Origin: Nitrospira sp.
GTDB taxonomy: Bacteria; Nitrospirota; Nitrospiria; Nitrospirales; Nitrospiraceae
Assembly: GCA_029879905.1 (NCBI GenBank)
Contig: JAOUPN010000002.1
Coordinates: forward strand, 1-50,031
Direction of reading: 5' to 3'
Length of the DNA: 50,031 nucleotides
Position numbers and translations under genes: made by a program. Each line of letters starts with the position of its first letter. Within the stretch, counting starts at the first letter, position 1. This document shows positions 18,901 to 27,183 of the stretch, piece by piece. The notes below the pieces were generated by a model. That model was not told where the DNA came from, ran no database searches, and saw only the letters and a program-made list of their open reading frames with translations.

Positions 18901-19141
18901 GGTGCCGCTTGCCTTTGCCAATGGGATCGGATCGGAGGTTCAGCGCCCTCTGGCCATCGTGGTCATCGGTGGGTTGGTGTCGTCCACGTTGCTGACGCTG
19001 ATTTTATTACCCGTCTTGTATCGCTGGTTGGAAGGCCAATCGGATGAAACTAAGGGCGAAACAGCGGCGGCATCGACGTCAGAGCCTGAGGCCTTTGATG
19101 GAGAAGATGGAGAAGCTTATGCATTCGATAAGCGTGAGTAA
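15947..19141 (+). CDS. czcA: Heavy-metal efflux RND transporter, CzcA/CusA family
   Basis: This 1064-residue inner-membrane proton/metal antiporter has twelve predicted helices. It has the N-terminal PIDAFPDVT block, the TM4 signature GMIVDGSVVVVEN with the proton-relay Asp and Glu, and the second-half pump domain DEP...SDPVVRLRP-type segment. The TM4 Asp unique to CzcA is an Ala (IAIG), as in CusA. The methionine triad of CusA, however, has no counterpart (the region reads VAPQTIRLPSVS, then DPQEPNESDP). The metal is therefore undetermined; a divalent cation is likelier than Cu(I)/Ag(I). The 1-base overlap with the adaptor gene shows tight coupling. Confidence 0.93.
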   Translation: MVSRLLDISLRQRMLIVILALIIGGGGLYAFRTIPIDAFPDVTSVLVQVVTKAPGLSPAEVERLVTYPIELQLTGVPSLTEMRSLTKVGLSLVTIVFDDSMDINLARQLVLERLLEVEELLPPGAEPMLVPNSTGLGEVFQYYLDGPRGSVLNEAEDQRRLIDERTLQDWVIRPLLKGTPEVIDVNSMGGYVKQYQVLIEPAMLRKYDLTLREVYDAVGSNNANAGGNILEKHAEKYIVRGRGLIGSLEDIENIVVKEVGGTPVFVGDVAQVLVGHAVRHGATLLNGEREVVSGIVLMLRGGNARDVVEGLKTRINEIHDKHLLPNGLRIVPFYDRIELITAALNTVYKALAEGVVLVVVVLFLFLGNIRSALIVVGTLILGPLATFIVMGQTGLTANLMSLGGLTIAIGMIVDGSVVVVENVYRHLSDHTTARVPKLQLITNAVKEVGQPVVFGILIIILVFLPLLSLEGMEGKMFKPLAYTIMIALLVSLVLSLTLSPVLCSLMLKRGTEEDPWIVRGAKSIYAPVLRWALGHRLTVVALAVAALVGSLMLMPFLGSEFIPILNEGTVAPQTIRLPSVSLRASIDIERRVQQALLEFPEVEMIVSKIGRTELGNDPQEPNESDPVVRLRPLDEWKTADTMPELMQKFRERLSQVSGATFLISQPIQQRVDELISGVRTEATVKLFGEDLEVLRDKAEEIAGVLATVRGVRDVKIEQLFGQPYLTIDVDRSKIARHGINVADVRQIITTAIGGKSATRVYEGQQRFDLVVRFPEQYRNSVETISNILMTDGAGAFIPLADLGTVRVEEGPGRISREQLQRYVSIGFNTLGRDIGSLVAEAQEKIEKQVPLPTGYTVSWGGSFENMERAMSRLQVIVPITIGLIFLLLYSTFNSLRQATLIILNLPFAMIGGVVALWLTGEYLSVPASVGFINLFGVAVLNGIVLVSYMNKLREDGYSLDEAVTSGALLRLRPVLMTALVALLGLVPLAFANGIGSEVQRPLAIVVIGGLVSSTLLTLILLPVLYRWLEGQSDETKGETAAASTSEPEAFDGEDGEAYAFDKRE

Positions 19142-19145
19142 TGTC

Positions 19146-19502
19146 ATGAACGCGAGATCCATGAGGTACAGCTTCCTTTTTTTGATGATGACCGGGATGT
19201 GTGTATTCACATTCTCCGGGCAGGTTCGAGCCGACTCCGATGTGGATCAACTGGCCAATGGACAAAAGGTGTACGTGAAGTACTGCGCCGGATGCCATGG
19301 ATCCGAAGGCAAGGGGGAAGGCTATAAAATCCTCGGGGCAGACCCCGCCGACTTTACATCGCCGTCGATAAAACAGAAATCCGATACGACGCTGCTCAAC
19401 ACGATCCATGAAGGCAATTCATCCATGCCTTCATGGAAGTTTCGCCTCTCCGAAGAAGACGGCCGGGATGTCTTAGCCTATATTCGGTCCCTGACCAAGT
19501 AA
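19146..19502 (+). CDS. Class I monohaem cytochrome c
   Basis: The protein has about 118 residues from ATG 19146: a signal peptide (MRYSFLFLMMTGMCVFTFSG, cleaved about ...VRA-DS), then CAGCH at 47-51 binding haem c and a distal Met ligand in SSMPSWKF. The GxxxYxxxCAxCHG layout is that of small periplasmic electron carriers or subunits (cytochrome c6/c552-like). It starts four bases after the pump gene and may be co-transcribed, though a functional link with metal efflux is not obvious. An ATG at 19164 is an alternative start. Confidence 0.88.
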   Translation: MNARSMRYSFLFLMMTGMCVFTFSGQVRADSDVDQLANGQKVYVKYCAGCHGSEGKGEGYKILGADPADFTSPSIKQKSDTTLLNTIHEGNSSMPSWKFRLSEEDGRDVLAYIRSLTK

Positions 19503-19629
19503 TAATCCCTCACTCTCATCGTCTTATCCTATGGTGTCGTGGAGGCCTGTCTAGTACTCGCAGGCCATTCGACTGCTACACCATAGTAGCGACTGCGGTT
19601 CGTTGATTCGAGGAAATGTAGGTGAGATG

Positions 19630-19705
19630 TGGTGCCGAGGGACAGAATCGAACTGTCGACACCAGCCTTTTCAGGGCTGTGCTCTGCCAACTGAGCTACC
19701 TCGGC
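19630..19705 (-). tRNA. tRNA-Phe (anticodon GAA)
   Basis: On the minus strand, acceptor GCCGAGG pairs with CCTCGGC, followed by A73 and an encoded CCA. The D-stem is GCTC/GAGC and the anticodon stem CAGCC/GGCTG with loop CTGAAAA (anticodon GAA). The T-arm is GACAG-TTCGATT-CTGTC. All four arms are intact, 76 bases with CCA. Confidence 0.97.
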
Positions 19706-19978
19706 ACGTGTATTCGTATGGAGGGGTTGGGGTGAAAAGGAAGTCTGTTCGGAGCGTTCCCATCACTGATAGTCCAACCGGGCGCGTATCTTACCAAGAT
19801 GACCCGGCAGAGTTCCACTCCTTTTATTTATGGATGTAGAAGAGGGAGATCGGTGAGTTTTGTTGCGGTGAGACTCAGGAACGAAAAGTCTGTCCGGGTC
19901 GCATGAAGTCGGGTATGATTTGTGCTTGAAATTGGGATTTGCAGATTGATGTGAGAAAGCAGGACGGGAGGTTTGTCT

Positions 19979-20251
19979 ATGTCGTCGGTTCGTCTTGTAT
20001 CCGATTCAGAGAGGGAGTTGCTCCCTGCCGTATCTGCAAGCGAGGTATTTTCGTGGGCAATCTGTAGCTATATCGCCATAGGAGCGATGTGCCTCGCCAT
20101 GATCGGCACGTGGCTGGTCTGGTTCTCTACATCCCTTCAACACTCGTTTCAGGAAGACCAGATTCGAACATCCTGTCAACGGGTCATGCCGGATACAGCT
20201 GATCGGTGCTTTGACACGGTGGTGATCCAGCGGGGTGGGGTGAGACGGTGA
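19979..20251 (+). CDS. Small membrane protein, hypothetical
   Basis: This 90-residue protein has one strong transmembrane helix at about residues 25-50 (SYIAIGAMCLAMIGTWLVWF) and a C-terminal soluble part with two cysteines (TSCQRV, DRCFDT). GGGAGG lies seven bases before ATG 19979, which favours it over the TTG six bases upstream. Its end overlaps the next gene's GTG start by four bases, so the pair is translationally coupled to the outer-membrane barrel. Function unknown. Confidence 0.7.
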   Translation: MSSVRLVSDSERELLPAVSASEVFSWAICSYIAIGAMCLAMIGTWLVWFSTSLQHSFQEDQIRTSCQRVMPDTADRCFDTVVIQRGGVRR

Positions 20252-21276
20252 AACAACTGATCGCGTGGTTACGATGTGCGGTGGTTCTCATGATGGTCGT
20301 GAGCGGCGGGCTGACCTGGCCCTCTCGGGCTGTTGCCGAAGATCCATTGCCGGCGAAGCGTGTCGAACTTGGCGTGGGAACATGGATTAGTGTCGGCGAC
20401 AGTCGATGGAGTCACAATGCCTCGGTGATATCGCCTCTTGGGAAGCCCACATCTCGTCTGACCTACGACGATCATTCGACGAATATCGTGGAATTCACCG
20501 GAAAGGTATGGCTGGGGCCGCGTTGGTTCGGTCGTTTGAACATCGGAGGGGCCAGTATCAGAGGTGGGCGTTTGACGGATGATGATTTTCTGACGCCGGA
20601 TGGAGGAAATCCGTCCTCCCGGACGCATAGTGACATCGGTGGGTCAGGAATCTGGTATTTGAATGCGGATGTCGGCGCACGGCTCGTCGATTTTCCCAAC
20701 GGGAGGGGGCGGCTTGAAGGTGCTGTGGGGTTTCAGTATTGGCGGCAAAAACATGAGGCCTACGGCGTTCGTCAGCAGTCCTGTTCAACGGCAGGATCGA
20801 CAATCGACTTAGATTCGATTGATCCGGCCTTTAATCCTCTCTGTGCATCAGGTGCGACTCCGATCAGCAATGATGTTCTTGTCGTTTCCAACACCATGAC
20901 CTGGTATTCCCTCCGGACCGGTCTTCAGACGGAATATCGCATCACAGAGTGGTTGAGTCTTCAAGGTTCCGGCATATTGAAGCCGATTAACATTTTTACG
21001 AATGAAGATACGCATCACCTGCGTGTCCCGAGTGAATTTCAGGATCCAAGTATGACGATGTTGGGGGTCGGCTTTGGGGCGGATGCGGATATCGGCGCAC
21101 GGGTCTACATCACCAAAGCCTTGTCCGCACAGGTAGGGTACCGTGTGTGGTGGAATCGTATGATCTACGGGACATGGACGAGCCATTTGGCGGATGGACG
21201 CTCAGCGACCTTTCCGCTCATGGAGATGGAGTCTCTTCGACATGGACTGACGGCAGGAATCAACTATACATTCTAA
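20248..21276 (+). CDS. Outer-membrane beta-barrel protein
   Basis: This 342-residue protein has a GTG start. The signal peptide (about 1-31, MVVSGGLTWPSRAVAEDP) is followed by alternating amphipathic strands and ends INYTF, the aromatic C-terminus recognised by the BAM complex. The strand pattern and length resemble omptin-type or ten-to-fourteen-stranded barrels, but no omptin catalytic residues can be assigned with confidence. Two cysteines in an extracellular-type loop (QQSCSTAG, NPLCASG) may form a disulfide. It is coupled to the small membrane protein upstream. Substrate or function unknown. Confidence 0.75.
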   Translation: MKQLIAWLRCAVVLMMVVSGGLTWPSRAVAEDPLPAKRVELGVGTWISVGDSRWSHNASVISPLGKPTSRLTYDDHSTNIVEFTGKVWLGPRWFGRLNIGGASIRGGRLTDDDFLTPDGGNPSSRTHSDIGGSGIWYLNADVGARLVDFPNGRGRLEGAVGFQYWRQKHEAYGVRQQSCSTAGSTIDLDSIDPAFNPLCASGATPISNDVLVVSNTMTWYSLRTGLQTEYRITEWLSLQGSGILKPINIFTNEDTHHLRVPSEFQDPSMTMLGVGFGADADIGARVYITKALSAQVGYRVWWNRMIYGTWTSHLADGRSATFPLMEMESLRHGLTAGINYTF

Positions 21277-21309
21277 CCGAATGTTGAACACCCTCCTGGT
21301 GTCGTTCCC

Positions 21310-21344
21310 GTAAGCCGTGAAACGTGAAACGTAAAAGGTGAGGA
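21310..21344. repeat. Heptad array GTRANNN, five units
   Basis: Five consecutive 7-base words in exact phase: GTAAGCC, GTGAAAC, GTGAAAC, GTAAAAG, GTGAGGA. It lies between the convergent barrel and helicase genes. See the finding on heptad arrays. Confidence 0.8.
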
Positions 21345-21391
21345 AAAAATATCTAGTGCGGAAAGTTCTGACCCGAGAGTTGTTGGAAGGG

Positions 21392-22462
21392 TTAACGTCT
21401 GGGTCGCCCTGACGGGAGCGTCTCTTCTTCATATTGGATGAAGAGTCGTTTGGCCTCAGGATTCAGCTGGTTCGGATGGCCATGGGGAATGGCCGCGGTT
21501 TTGAAGAGAGGGACGAGTTTCCCGTTGGGGTGGAGGTAGCCGGCTCGAAGCGGTACCGTGCGTTTGCTGTGTCGGACTAATCGGCAGGGAGTCGTGCGAA
21601 TAGACGACAGCCAATCCGCGATATCCTGGGGGTTGCCGATCGACGCCGACAACAACAGCAGTTTGGCCTGCGACGGACAAAAGATGATGGTTTCTTCCCA
21701 GACTACGCCGCGCTCAGGATCCGCCAAATATTGCGATTCATCGAGAATGACAAGCCCGAGGGTATCCAATCGGACGTCGATTTCTCCGCTTGCCGCATCG
21801 TAGAGCAGGTTCCGTAAAATCTCCGTCGTCATGATCAAGAGCGGAGCCTGGCCGTTTTCTTGACGATCTCCGGTGAGAATTCCCACCTTGTCGGAACCGA
21901 ATATTTTGGCGAATTCAGTAAACTTCGTGTTGGACAAGGCCTTCAGCGGCGACGTGTAAATCACTGTACGATTTTCTTCCATGGCCCGGCGTGTCGCTTC
22001 CACGGCGACATAGGTTTTCCCGCTTCCGGTCGGGACGCTGACCACGACATCGGACGTACCCAACGCCGCCAACGCTTCCTGCTGCCACGGATCCGGTACG
22101 AACGGCTGCGCCGGTGGTACCCCCAGTCCTTCCAGCCAACTTGCTAGAGACACGGCTGACTCGACAGGTGTCGGCTCGCCGCTCGGTGACGGCGGCTGCT
22201 TGGACGATTTCGCTCCGGGTGCGGTGCGCACAGACGAGCGAACCGGCTGAGTGGGTGGTTCTGTGCGAGCCTGCCGTTCCGCAATCAATGTCTGCAAATC
22301 AGACTCAAGGCCTGCCAGATTTTGACTGGAATGTTGAAGCAGCAGTTCGATCAGACGGCGCTTCCCGGCTCGAAAATGTCTGTGCACACGGCCGCGTGCT
22401 AACCGGTGCAGGGTGGCAACCGGTTGCCGTGCGAGGAGGCGTTCAAGTTCGTCGCTATTCAT
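21392..22462 (-). CDS. Ski2/HelY-like DEAD-box helicase, N-terminal half (RecA1)
   Basis: This 356-residue protein has an N-terminal helical region (1-65) and a Pro/Ser-rich linker (65-105), then the first RecA domain. Motif Q region is PDPWQQEALAAL, motif I VPTGSGKT, Ia YTSPLKALSN, Ib MTTEILRN, II DESQ and III SAS. It stops about residue 356, just where the second RecA domain should begin. Motif II is DESQ instead of the DEVH usual in Ski2/Mtr4/HelY. The missing second half is encoded by the gene immediately upstream on the same strand (22569-24428), so gene order is reversed relative to the intact protein. An RNA or DNA helicase role is likely only when both products associate. Confidence 0.88.
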   Translation of the reverse strand: MNSDELERLLARQPVATLHRLARGRVHRHFRAGKRRLIELLLQHSSQNLAGLESDLQTLIAERQARTEPPTQPVRSSVRTAPGAKSSKQPPSPSGEPTPVESAVSLASWLEGLGVPPAQPFVPDPWQQEALAALGTSDVVVSVPTGSGKTYVAVEATRRAMEENRTVIYTSPLKALSNTKFTEFAKIFGSDKVGILTGDRQENGQAPLLIMTTEILRNLLYDAASGEIDVRLDTLGLVILDESQYLADPERGVVWEETIIFCPSQAKLLLLSASIGNPQDIADWLSSIRTTPCRLVRHSKRTVPLRAGYLHPNGKLVPLFKTAAIPHGHPNQLNPEAKRLFIQYEEETLPSGRPRR

Positions 22463-22471
22463 GGCTATCTC

Positions 22472-22561
22472 GTAAGGGGTGAGGGGTGAAGGGTAAGGGG
22501 TAATCGGACAAAGTCGAGGGAGAGTCCACTCGCGATAAAGGTTTCACGAATAACGAGTAAC
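22472..22561. repeat. Heptad array with inverted arms
   Basis: The left arm (22472-22506) is five in-phase heptads: GTAAGGG, GTGAGGG, GTGAAGG, GTAAGGG, GTAATCG. The right arm (22541-22561), read on the other strand, is GTTACTC, GTTATTC, GTGAAAC. It fills most of the gap between the two helicase half-genes. Confidence 0.8.
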
Positions 22562-22568
22562 GTCTTCA

Positions 22569-24428
22569 TTAGGGGAGTTCCTCCAGGACGCCGCGCCGGA
22601 TGTGGGCGATGGCTTTCGATGCCGTATCAGCCAATCCTGGATGGGTCGCACGCAGTGTATGGATCTGCGAGAGAAATTCCAAGGTCCTGGCGAGTAAGCG
22701 GTAAATATCTCCTTCCGCCATGGTCGTCAGGCGACAGAGTCCGATCCATGTCAAGGTGGGATCGGCGATCCAGCGTTCAGCAAGTGCGGCGACATCGGCT
22801 CGAAGGAGCGGAGGATCTTCGTACGGTGAAAGGCTCACCCCAAGTTTTCGTACTTGTCCCAAGAGTGAACTGAGTCCGCTGCTGATCCGAGGGAATGCAC
22901 CGGGTCGATCGTCGTCATGTGCGATGCTGGCCATAATGCCGGTGAGGAGGGCGGGTTCCGCTCCGGAGAAGGCGTCGGCTCTAATCAGCTCGGTGATCAG
23001 CAGCGAGTGATCGATACGGATCAGCCGTGCCCATTCTCCATCTTCTGTCAGCTGCGAGGAGGGCGACAGATATCCGAATGTTTGAAGGACCTCGACACGT
23101 TCCTGGAATCGGTGCCATAAACTTGCCCGTAGTGCTTGGATGGATTTGGCATGACGGTGTTGCTCTTGGCGAAGTCGGTTGGCCGTGGCAAAGTCTTTTT
23201 GGCAGGCCGGACGCGAGGGACACGTCGGACAGGGAAAATCCCCAAAGGATTGGACAACCGCATCGGGGAGCAATTCTGAATCTTTCGGTACGAGGATCGG
23301 GAGAACCGGGAGTCGGGTCGGAAGTTCCGTCAACTGATAGCTCAGTTCATCGAACGAAGCCGCCGAGCACCAAGGAAAAGAAGAGGTTTCATCGCAGTCG
23401 AAGACCCGATCGAAGATCTCTCCGACGTTGACGGCGGGGCATTCCGTCACCGCCCCGTCCGGCCGCAGGACCGAGATCATGGGATTCCGTTGTCCCTTAC
23501 TGCGATATTGCCGAAGCACAATACCACGACTGCGAGAAAGCCCGACGACACGCCCGGCCGTCATAAAATGGAACCGTGCCGTCAACTCCGGCGATTCATC
23601 GCGCCGGACATGGTGGCGTTGGTGCCGTTGCCGCCGAACTTGGTCGAAGGTCTGCCATTGGGCGATCCAATCCGTACAGACGCGGGGACCGAAGGGTTCC
23701 ATCTGAACCTGGAGGGCGTCCAGTTTTCGTTCTAACGACTCCGCACGCCGGTTGAGCTGGAATTGGGCAAAACTCTTGGCGAGAATGGCCTGAATTTGCT
23801 CGTGAGGATGCGCCTTCAGCAGATTGAGTACCATAGGATAGCTGATGGTGAATTGGCTGTCGATCGACTCCGGATTGCCGGTGAAGCCTTTGGTGAGGAC
23901 CCCAAGATCGATATAGGGTGAAGGTGTCACGACGGCAAAGCCGACCAGATCCTTACCCCGCCTGCCGGCTCGTCCTGCGATTTGTTGGACTTCGCTGATC
24001 GTCAGATCGGTGAAGTCACGAGACTTGCGGATGCTGGATTGGGTGATGACGACAGTTCTTGCCGGAAAGTCGACGCCTGCGGCCAATGTGGTCGTCGCGA
24101 AGACGGCGTCCAGGCAGCCCTGTCGCATGAGTTCTTCTATCGCAATTTTCCAAGAGGGCAGGTGGCCGGCATGGTGAGCGGCTACCCCGATTCGCCTCAC
24201 GGTTGGAATAAGGGGGTGTTCCGCAATGCTTGGATATTGTGTGATCACTCTTTCAAGTGCGGTGTCGATCGCTTCCTGACGGACGGGGGGCAGGACGATA
24301 TCAGCATGATCGAACGACTCCATCGCTTCATCACATGCGCGACGCGATGTGAGAAACACAATGGCGGGTGTGAGGTGTTTTTGCCGCAGTGCGGCAATGA
24401 GGTCAACCGGATGAATCGATGGCGGCAT
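22569..24428 (-). CDS. Ski2/HelY-like helicase, C-terminal half (RecA2 plus C-terminal domains)
   Basis: This 619-residue protein begins in a RecA2 domain: motif IV region TPAIVFLTSRRACDEA, motif V ATTTLAAGVDFPARTVV and motif VI QQIAGRAGRRG. The AAHHAGHLPSWK block is diagnostic for the Ski2/Mtr4/HelY group. Winged-helix and helical-bundle C-terminal domains follow, with a CPTCPSRPAC cysteine cluster at about 390-400. It has no Walker A or B motif, so it cannot hydrolyse ATP alone. It starts 26 bases inside the 3' end of glgC. Its partner, the RecA1 half, is the next gene downstream. Confidence 0.88.
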   Translation of the reverse strand: MPPSIHPVDLIAALRQKHLTPAIVFLTSRRACDEAMESFDHADIVLPPVRQEAIDTALERVITQYPSIAEHPLIPTVRRIGVAAHHAGHLPSWKIAIEELMRQGCLDAVFATTTLAAGVDFPARTVVITQSSIRKSRDFTDLTISEVQQIAGRAGRRGKDLVGFAVVTPSPYIDLGVLTKGFTGNPESIDSQFTISYPMVLNLLKAHPHEQIQAILAKSFAQFQLNRRAESLERKLDALQVQMEPFGPRVCTDWIAQWQTFDQVRRQRHQRHHVRRDESPELTARFHFMTAGRVVGLSRSRGIVLRQYRSKGQRNPMISVLRPDGAVTECPAVNVGEIFDRVFDCDETSSFPWCSAASFDELSYQLTELPTRLPVLPILVPKDSELLPDAVVQSFGDFPCPTCPSRPACQKDFATANRLRQEQHRHAKSIQALRASLWHRFQERVEVLQTFGYLSPSSQLTEDGEWARLIRIDHSLLITELIRADAFSGAEPALLTGIMASIAHDDDRPGAFPRISSGLSSLLGQVRKLGVSLSPYEDPPLLRADVAALAERWIADPTLTWIGLCRLTTMAEGDIYRLLARTLEFLSQIHTLRATHPGLADTASKAIAHIRRGVLEELP

Positions 24429-25641
24429 GCAGCTTCATTCCCTTGGAAATCACGACCAAACCAGACTCCGTGATGGTAAATCGTCGGGCATCGGCTTCAC
24501 GGTCGTAGCCGATTTCCGAGTGGGGAGGGATGATCACATCCTTGTCGATGATCGCTCGTCGTATTCGGCTGTGTTCGCCGATGACCACGTTGCCCATTAG
24601 AATAGACTCGCGGACCTCGGCATAATCTTTCACACGTACGTTCGGCGAGAGTACGGAGTTTTGTATTCGCGCTCCGGAGATAATACATCCGCCGGATACA
24701 ATTGAGTCGAGGGCCACGCCCATTCGCCCGCCCTGATAATCCTGGGCGAACACGAATTTGGCCGGAGGATATTGGCCTTGATATGTGCGAATCGGCCAGT
24801 TGGCGTCATAGAGGCTGAAGAGAGGATCGACGGTGACCAAATCCATATTGGCTTCCCAGTAGGCGTCCAGTGTGCCGATGTCACGCCAGTACTGCACGGC
24901 TTTTTTGTTCTCGTCGTGAAACTTGAACGCGTAGACACGGCAGTCTTTGATCATCTTGGGAATAATGTTTTTCCCGAAGTCGTGCGCCCCGGATTCTTGG
25001 GCGTCTGCCAGCAGATGTTTGCGGATGACGTCGGTCCGAAACAGGTAGATACCCATCGAGGCGAAAGCATGGGAGGGGTCGTTCGGGAGAGGGGTGGGAT
25101 GGGCAGGTTTTTCGTCAAAGCCGGTGATACGGTAGTCCTCATTGACGGAGATAACTCCGAACCGGGAGGCGTCTTGAATCGGGATGTCGATGGCGCCGAC
25201 GACGGCATCGGCTTGTTTGGCGATCAGCCAATAGTACATCTCCGCATAGTTCATTTTATAGATGTGGTCGCCGGCCAGCACGAGGAGAAATTCCGGATGT
25301 TCATCCTCGATCAAAAACATGTTTTGATAGACGGCATCTGCGGTCCCACGATACCAGTCTTCGTTGATCCGTTGCTGCGGAGGGATGGAGGCGATGTATT
25401 CTCCGAGTTCGGCGTTCAGGACGTTCCAGCCGCTACGGATGTGTCGGTCGAGCGAATGAGATTTGTATTGGATCAGAACGACGATTTTGCGGAGACCGGA
25501 ATTGAGACAATTGCTCAAGGTGAAATCGATGATCCGATATTTCCCCCCGAACGGGACGGCGGGTTTGGCCCGCTGTTCGGTGAGCGGAAGCAGCCGCTCT
25601 CCCTTGCCTCCGGCCAAGATCACCGTGAAGATGTTCTTCAT
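24403..25641 (-). CDS. glgC: Glucose-1-phosphate adenylyltransferase (ADP-glucose pyrophosphorylase)
   Basis: This 412-residue enzyme makes ADP-glucose from glucose-1-phosphate and ATP, the committed step of glycogen synthesis. The N-terminus [20 protein letters not shown] is the nucleotide-binding signature. [14 protein letters not shown] and the regulatory/left-handed beta-helix C-terminus ([15 protein letters not shown]) are present. The start at ATG 25641 puts the Rossmann fold at the expected position; an open frame to 25782 adds an unlikely 47-residue leader. No glycogen synthase is adjacent. It shares a minus-strand unit with the split helicase. Confidence 0.93.
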   Translation of the reverse strand: MKNIFTVILAGGKGERLLPLTEQRAKPAVPFGGKYRIIDFTLSNCLNSGLRKIVVLIQYKSHSLDRHIRSGWNVLNAELGEYIASIPPQQRINEDWYRGTADAVYQNMFLIEDEHPEFLLVLAGDHIYKMNYAEMYYWLIAKQADAVVGAIDIPIQDASRFGVISVNEDYRITGFDEKPAHPTPLPNDPSHAFASMGIYLFRTDVIRKHLLADAQESGAHDFGKNIIPKMIKDCRVYAFKFHDENKKAVQYWRDIGTLDAYWEANMDLVTVDPLFSLYDANWPIRTYQGQYPPAKFVFAQDYQGGRMGVALDSIVSGGCIISGARIQNSVLSPNVRVKDYAEVRESILMGNVVIGEHSRIRRAIIDKDVIIPPHSEIGYDREADARRFTITESGLVVISKGMKLHAAIDSSG

Positions 25642-25780
25642 GTGACGGATTCTAGCAGGACCGACTTTAAATGGAAAGAAAGGGGAATGATTGACTTCCC
25701 GATTCCTGCGGTTAATACTAGTCGTCACATACTGCCAACTTGGACCGGAGTGTCTCTGAGACACGGACATAAGGAGGAGC

Positions 25781-26080
25781 ATGAAACGTGATGTCGTGGT
25801 GGCCGCCCTTCAGAGAGATCCAAGAGCCTCGGAAAAATCATCCGACAGACCAATGGAATCTATGAGTGACATGGCCTGGCGCCTTGAGCGGTTGGAAGGG
25901 CAGATGCAGAAACTGTCCGAACTGGTTCGGGAGCATGCGGAAGACATGGATAGACTGGTCCGCATTGTCGCCGAAGACCGTGACGTCATCCGCCGCCAGC
26001 TGCTTCGAAAACACCACGAGAAGGTTCGGGTGAGGAAACATTTACGGGATAGCGGATCCGAAGAAGAGTCCAACGGCTAA
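25781..26080 (+). CDS. Hypothetical coiled-coil protein
   Basis: The protein has 99 residues. Residues 30-75 (MAWRLERLEGQMQKLSELVR and onward) form a clear heptad coiled coil with a highly charged, basic C-terminus. An ideal ribosome site (AAGGAGGA) precedes the ATG. There is no enzymatic motif. It diverges from glgC. Function unknown. Confidence 0.7.
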   Translation: MKRDVVVAALQRDPRASEKSSDRPMESMSDMAWRLERLEGQMQKLSELVREHAEDMDRLVRIVAEDRDVIRRQLLRKHHEKVRVRKHLRDSGSEEESNG

Positions 26081-26212
26081 TCACATCGCCGACCGTCTTG
26101 AAGCTGTTCCTGCCTCTCCGTCGTTTCTTGTCATGTCGTGAAGATGGGAATCAGCCGGACACGTGCCGGGAATCATACTGATATGAAAGGGTGGAAGGTG
26201 AATTCAGATCGT

Positions 26213-27010
26213 ATGTGTGTCTATCAAAAGTACGTGGTTGCCCTTGTACTGTCATTCTGCACGATAGGGGGAGCGGGAGACTTTCCTGCATGGTCCGAGC
26301 AAGCTCCTCAGACCTGGCTGATCCAAATGCCCTATGAGGCGCCTCCGGACAGTCAGGACGTACCGGATGTGTACGTTCCGCCCAATACCCAACCATTAAA
26401 TGCAGAAGAGTTGCAACGCGTTGAGGCCCTGTTACCGATGCTGGAGGGGAAACAGGAGTTTTGGGCTATGGGTGAGTTCGTGCATTTGGGAGAGCCGGCT
26501 ATTCCGGTTTTGGTCAAGGCATTGACGATGACAAGTCCCAGGATTCGGTATAATGCCATTGAAACCTTATCGATGATGAAGGGGGTATCGGGAGTGCCCG
26601 CACTGGTGGAGACAGCGAAGCGGGAGGAAGAAATTCCCAAGGTCCGTGCGCATGCGTTGCGTGTGGCGGTTCGCTTGGACCCGATCAAGGTTCCGGAAGC
26701 GATTGAGGCGATGGCCAAGGATGAGAATGCGTCAGTGAGAAAGTCGGCGGCGTTCGAGGCCCGGTATGTGCGGCACAAAGCAGTCATTCCGGTCTTAATC
26801 GGTATGATTGCTGATGATGAGCGTTTCGTGGCCCTGTCGGCAGTGCAATCGTTGTGGATTCTCACGCGCTATGAAACGGAGTTTCATGATTGGGAGGCAT
26901 CATCGAAGCAAGATCGTGCGGATTGGGCGAATGAGTGGGAGGTTTGGTGGGAAGATATGAAAGAGGTGTTTGAAATTCCCGAGCCGAAACAGCGCAAACA
27001 AAAATCATAA
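26213..27010 (+). CDS. Secreted HEAT-repeat protein
   Basis: From ATG 26213 the protein has about 265 residues with an N-terminal signal sequence (YVVALVLSFCTIGGAGDFPA). From about residue 60 there are four or five HEAT/PBS-like helical repeats (LGEPAIPVLVKALTMTSPRI; SVRKSAAFEARYVRHKAVIP). The C-terminus is acidic with Trp clusters (WANEWEVWWEDMKEV). Such repeats are protein-protein scaffolds. Upstream in-frame ATGs at 26138 and 26183 would give an atypically long signal n-region. Probably periplasmic; partner unknown. Confidence 0.75.
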   Translation: MCVYQKYVVALVLSFCTIGGAGDFPAWSEQAPQTWLIQMPYEAPPDSQDVPDVYVPPNTQPLNAEELQRVEALLPMLEGKQEFWAMGEFVHLGEPAIPVLVKALTMTSPRIRYNAIETLSMMKGVSGVPALVETAKREEEIPKVRAHALRVAVRLDPIKVPEAIEAMAKDENASVRKSAAFEARYVRHKAVIPVLIGMIADDERFVALSAVQSLWILTRYETEFHDWEASSKQDRADWANEWEVWWEDMKEVFEIPEPKQRKQKS

Positions 27011-27183
27011 TCGGTAGATAGTCCTGTCTTTCTGGGAGGGACCGGCATCCGGCTGTTGCCGTCTAACCTGTTTGACGCAGGGGCGCTATCCAGGATCCCC
27101 GTCCGTTGCAGGGAATGGGATGCCTGTGTTAGGAATATCGGAGGTTGAAAGGGTGCCGGAAATACGTTCGAAAGAGTGCCTAT

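Noticed and set aside
19603-19839. Plus-strand ORF beginning GTG-like with WCRGTESNCRHQPFQG
   Set aside because: It is read through the antisense of tRNA-Phe, a well-known source of spurious ORFs.
21392-24428. Helicase broken by a frameshift or stop
   Set aside because: The halves are in reversed order with intact frames and clean domain borders, so a single point mutation cannot explain the split.
24772-25791. 339-residue plus-strand ORF
   Set aside because: Complete antisense of glgC with no recognisable domain.
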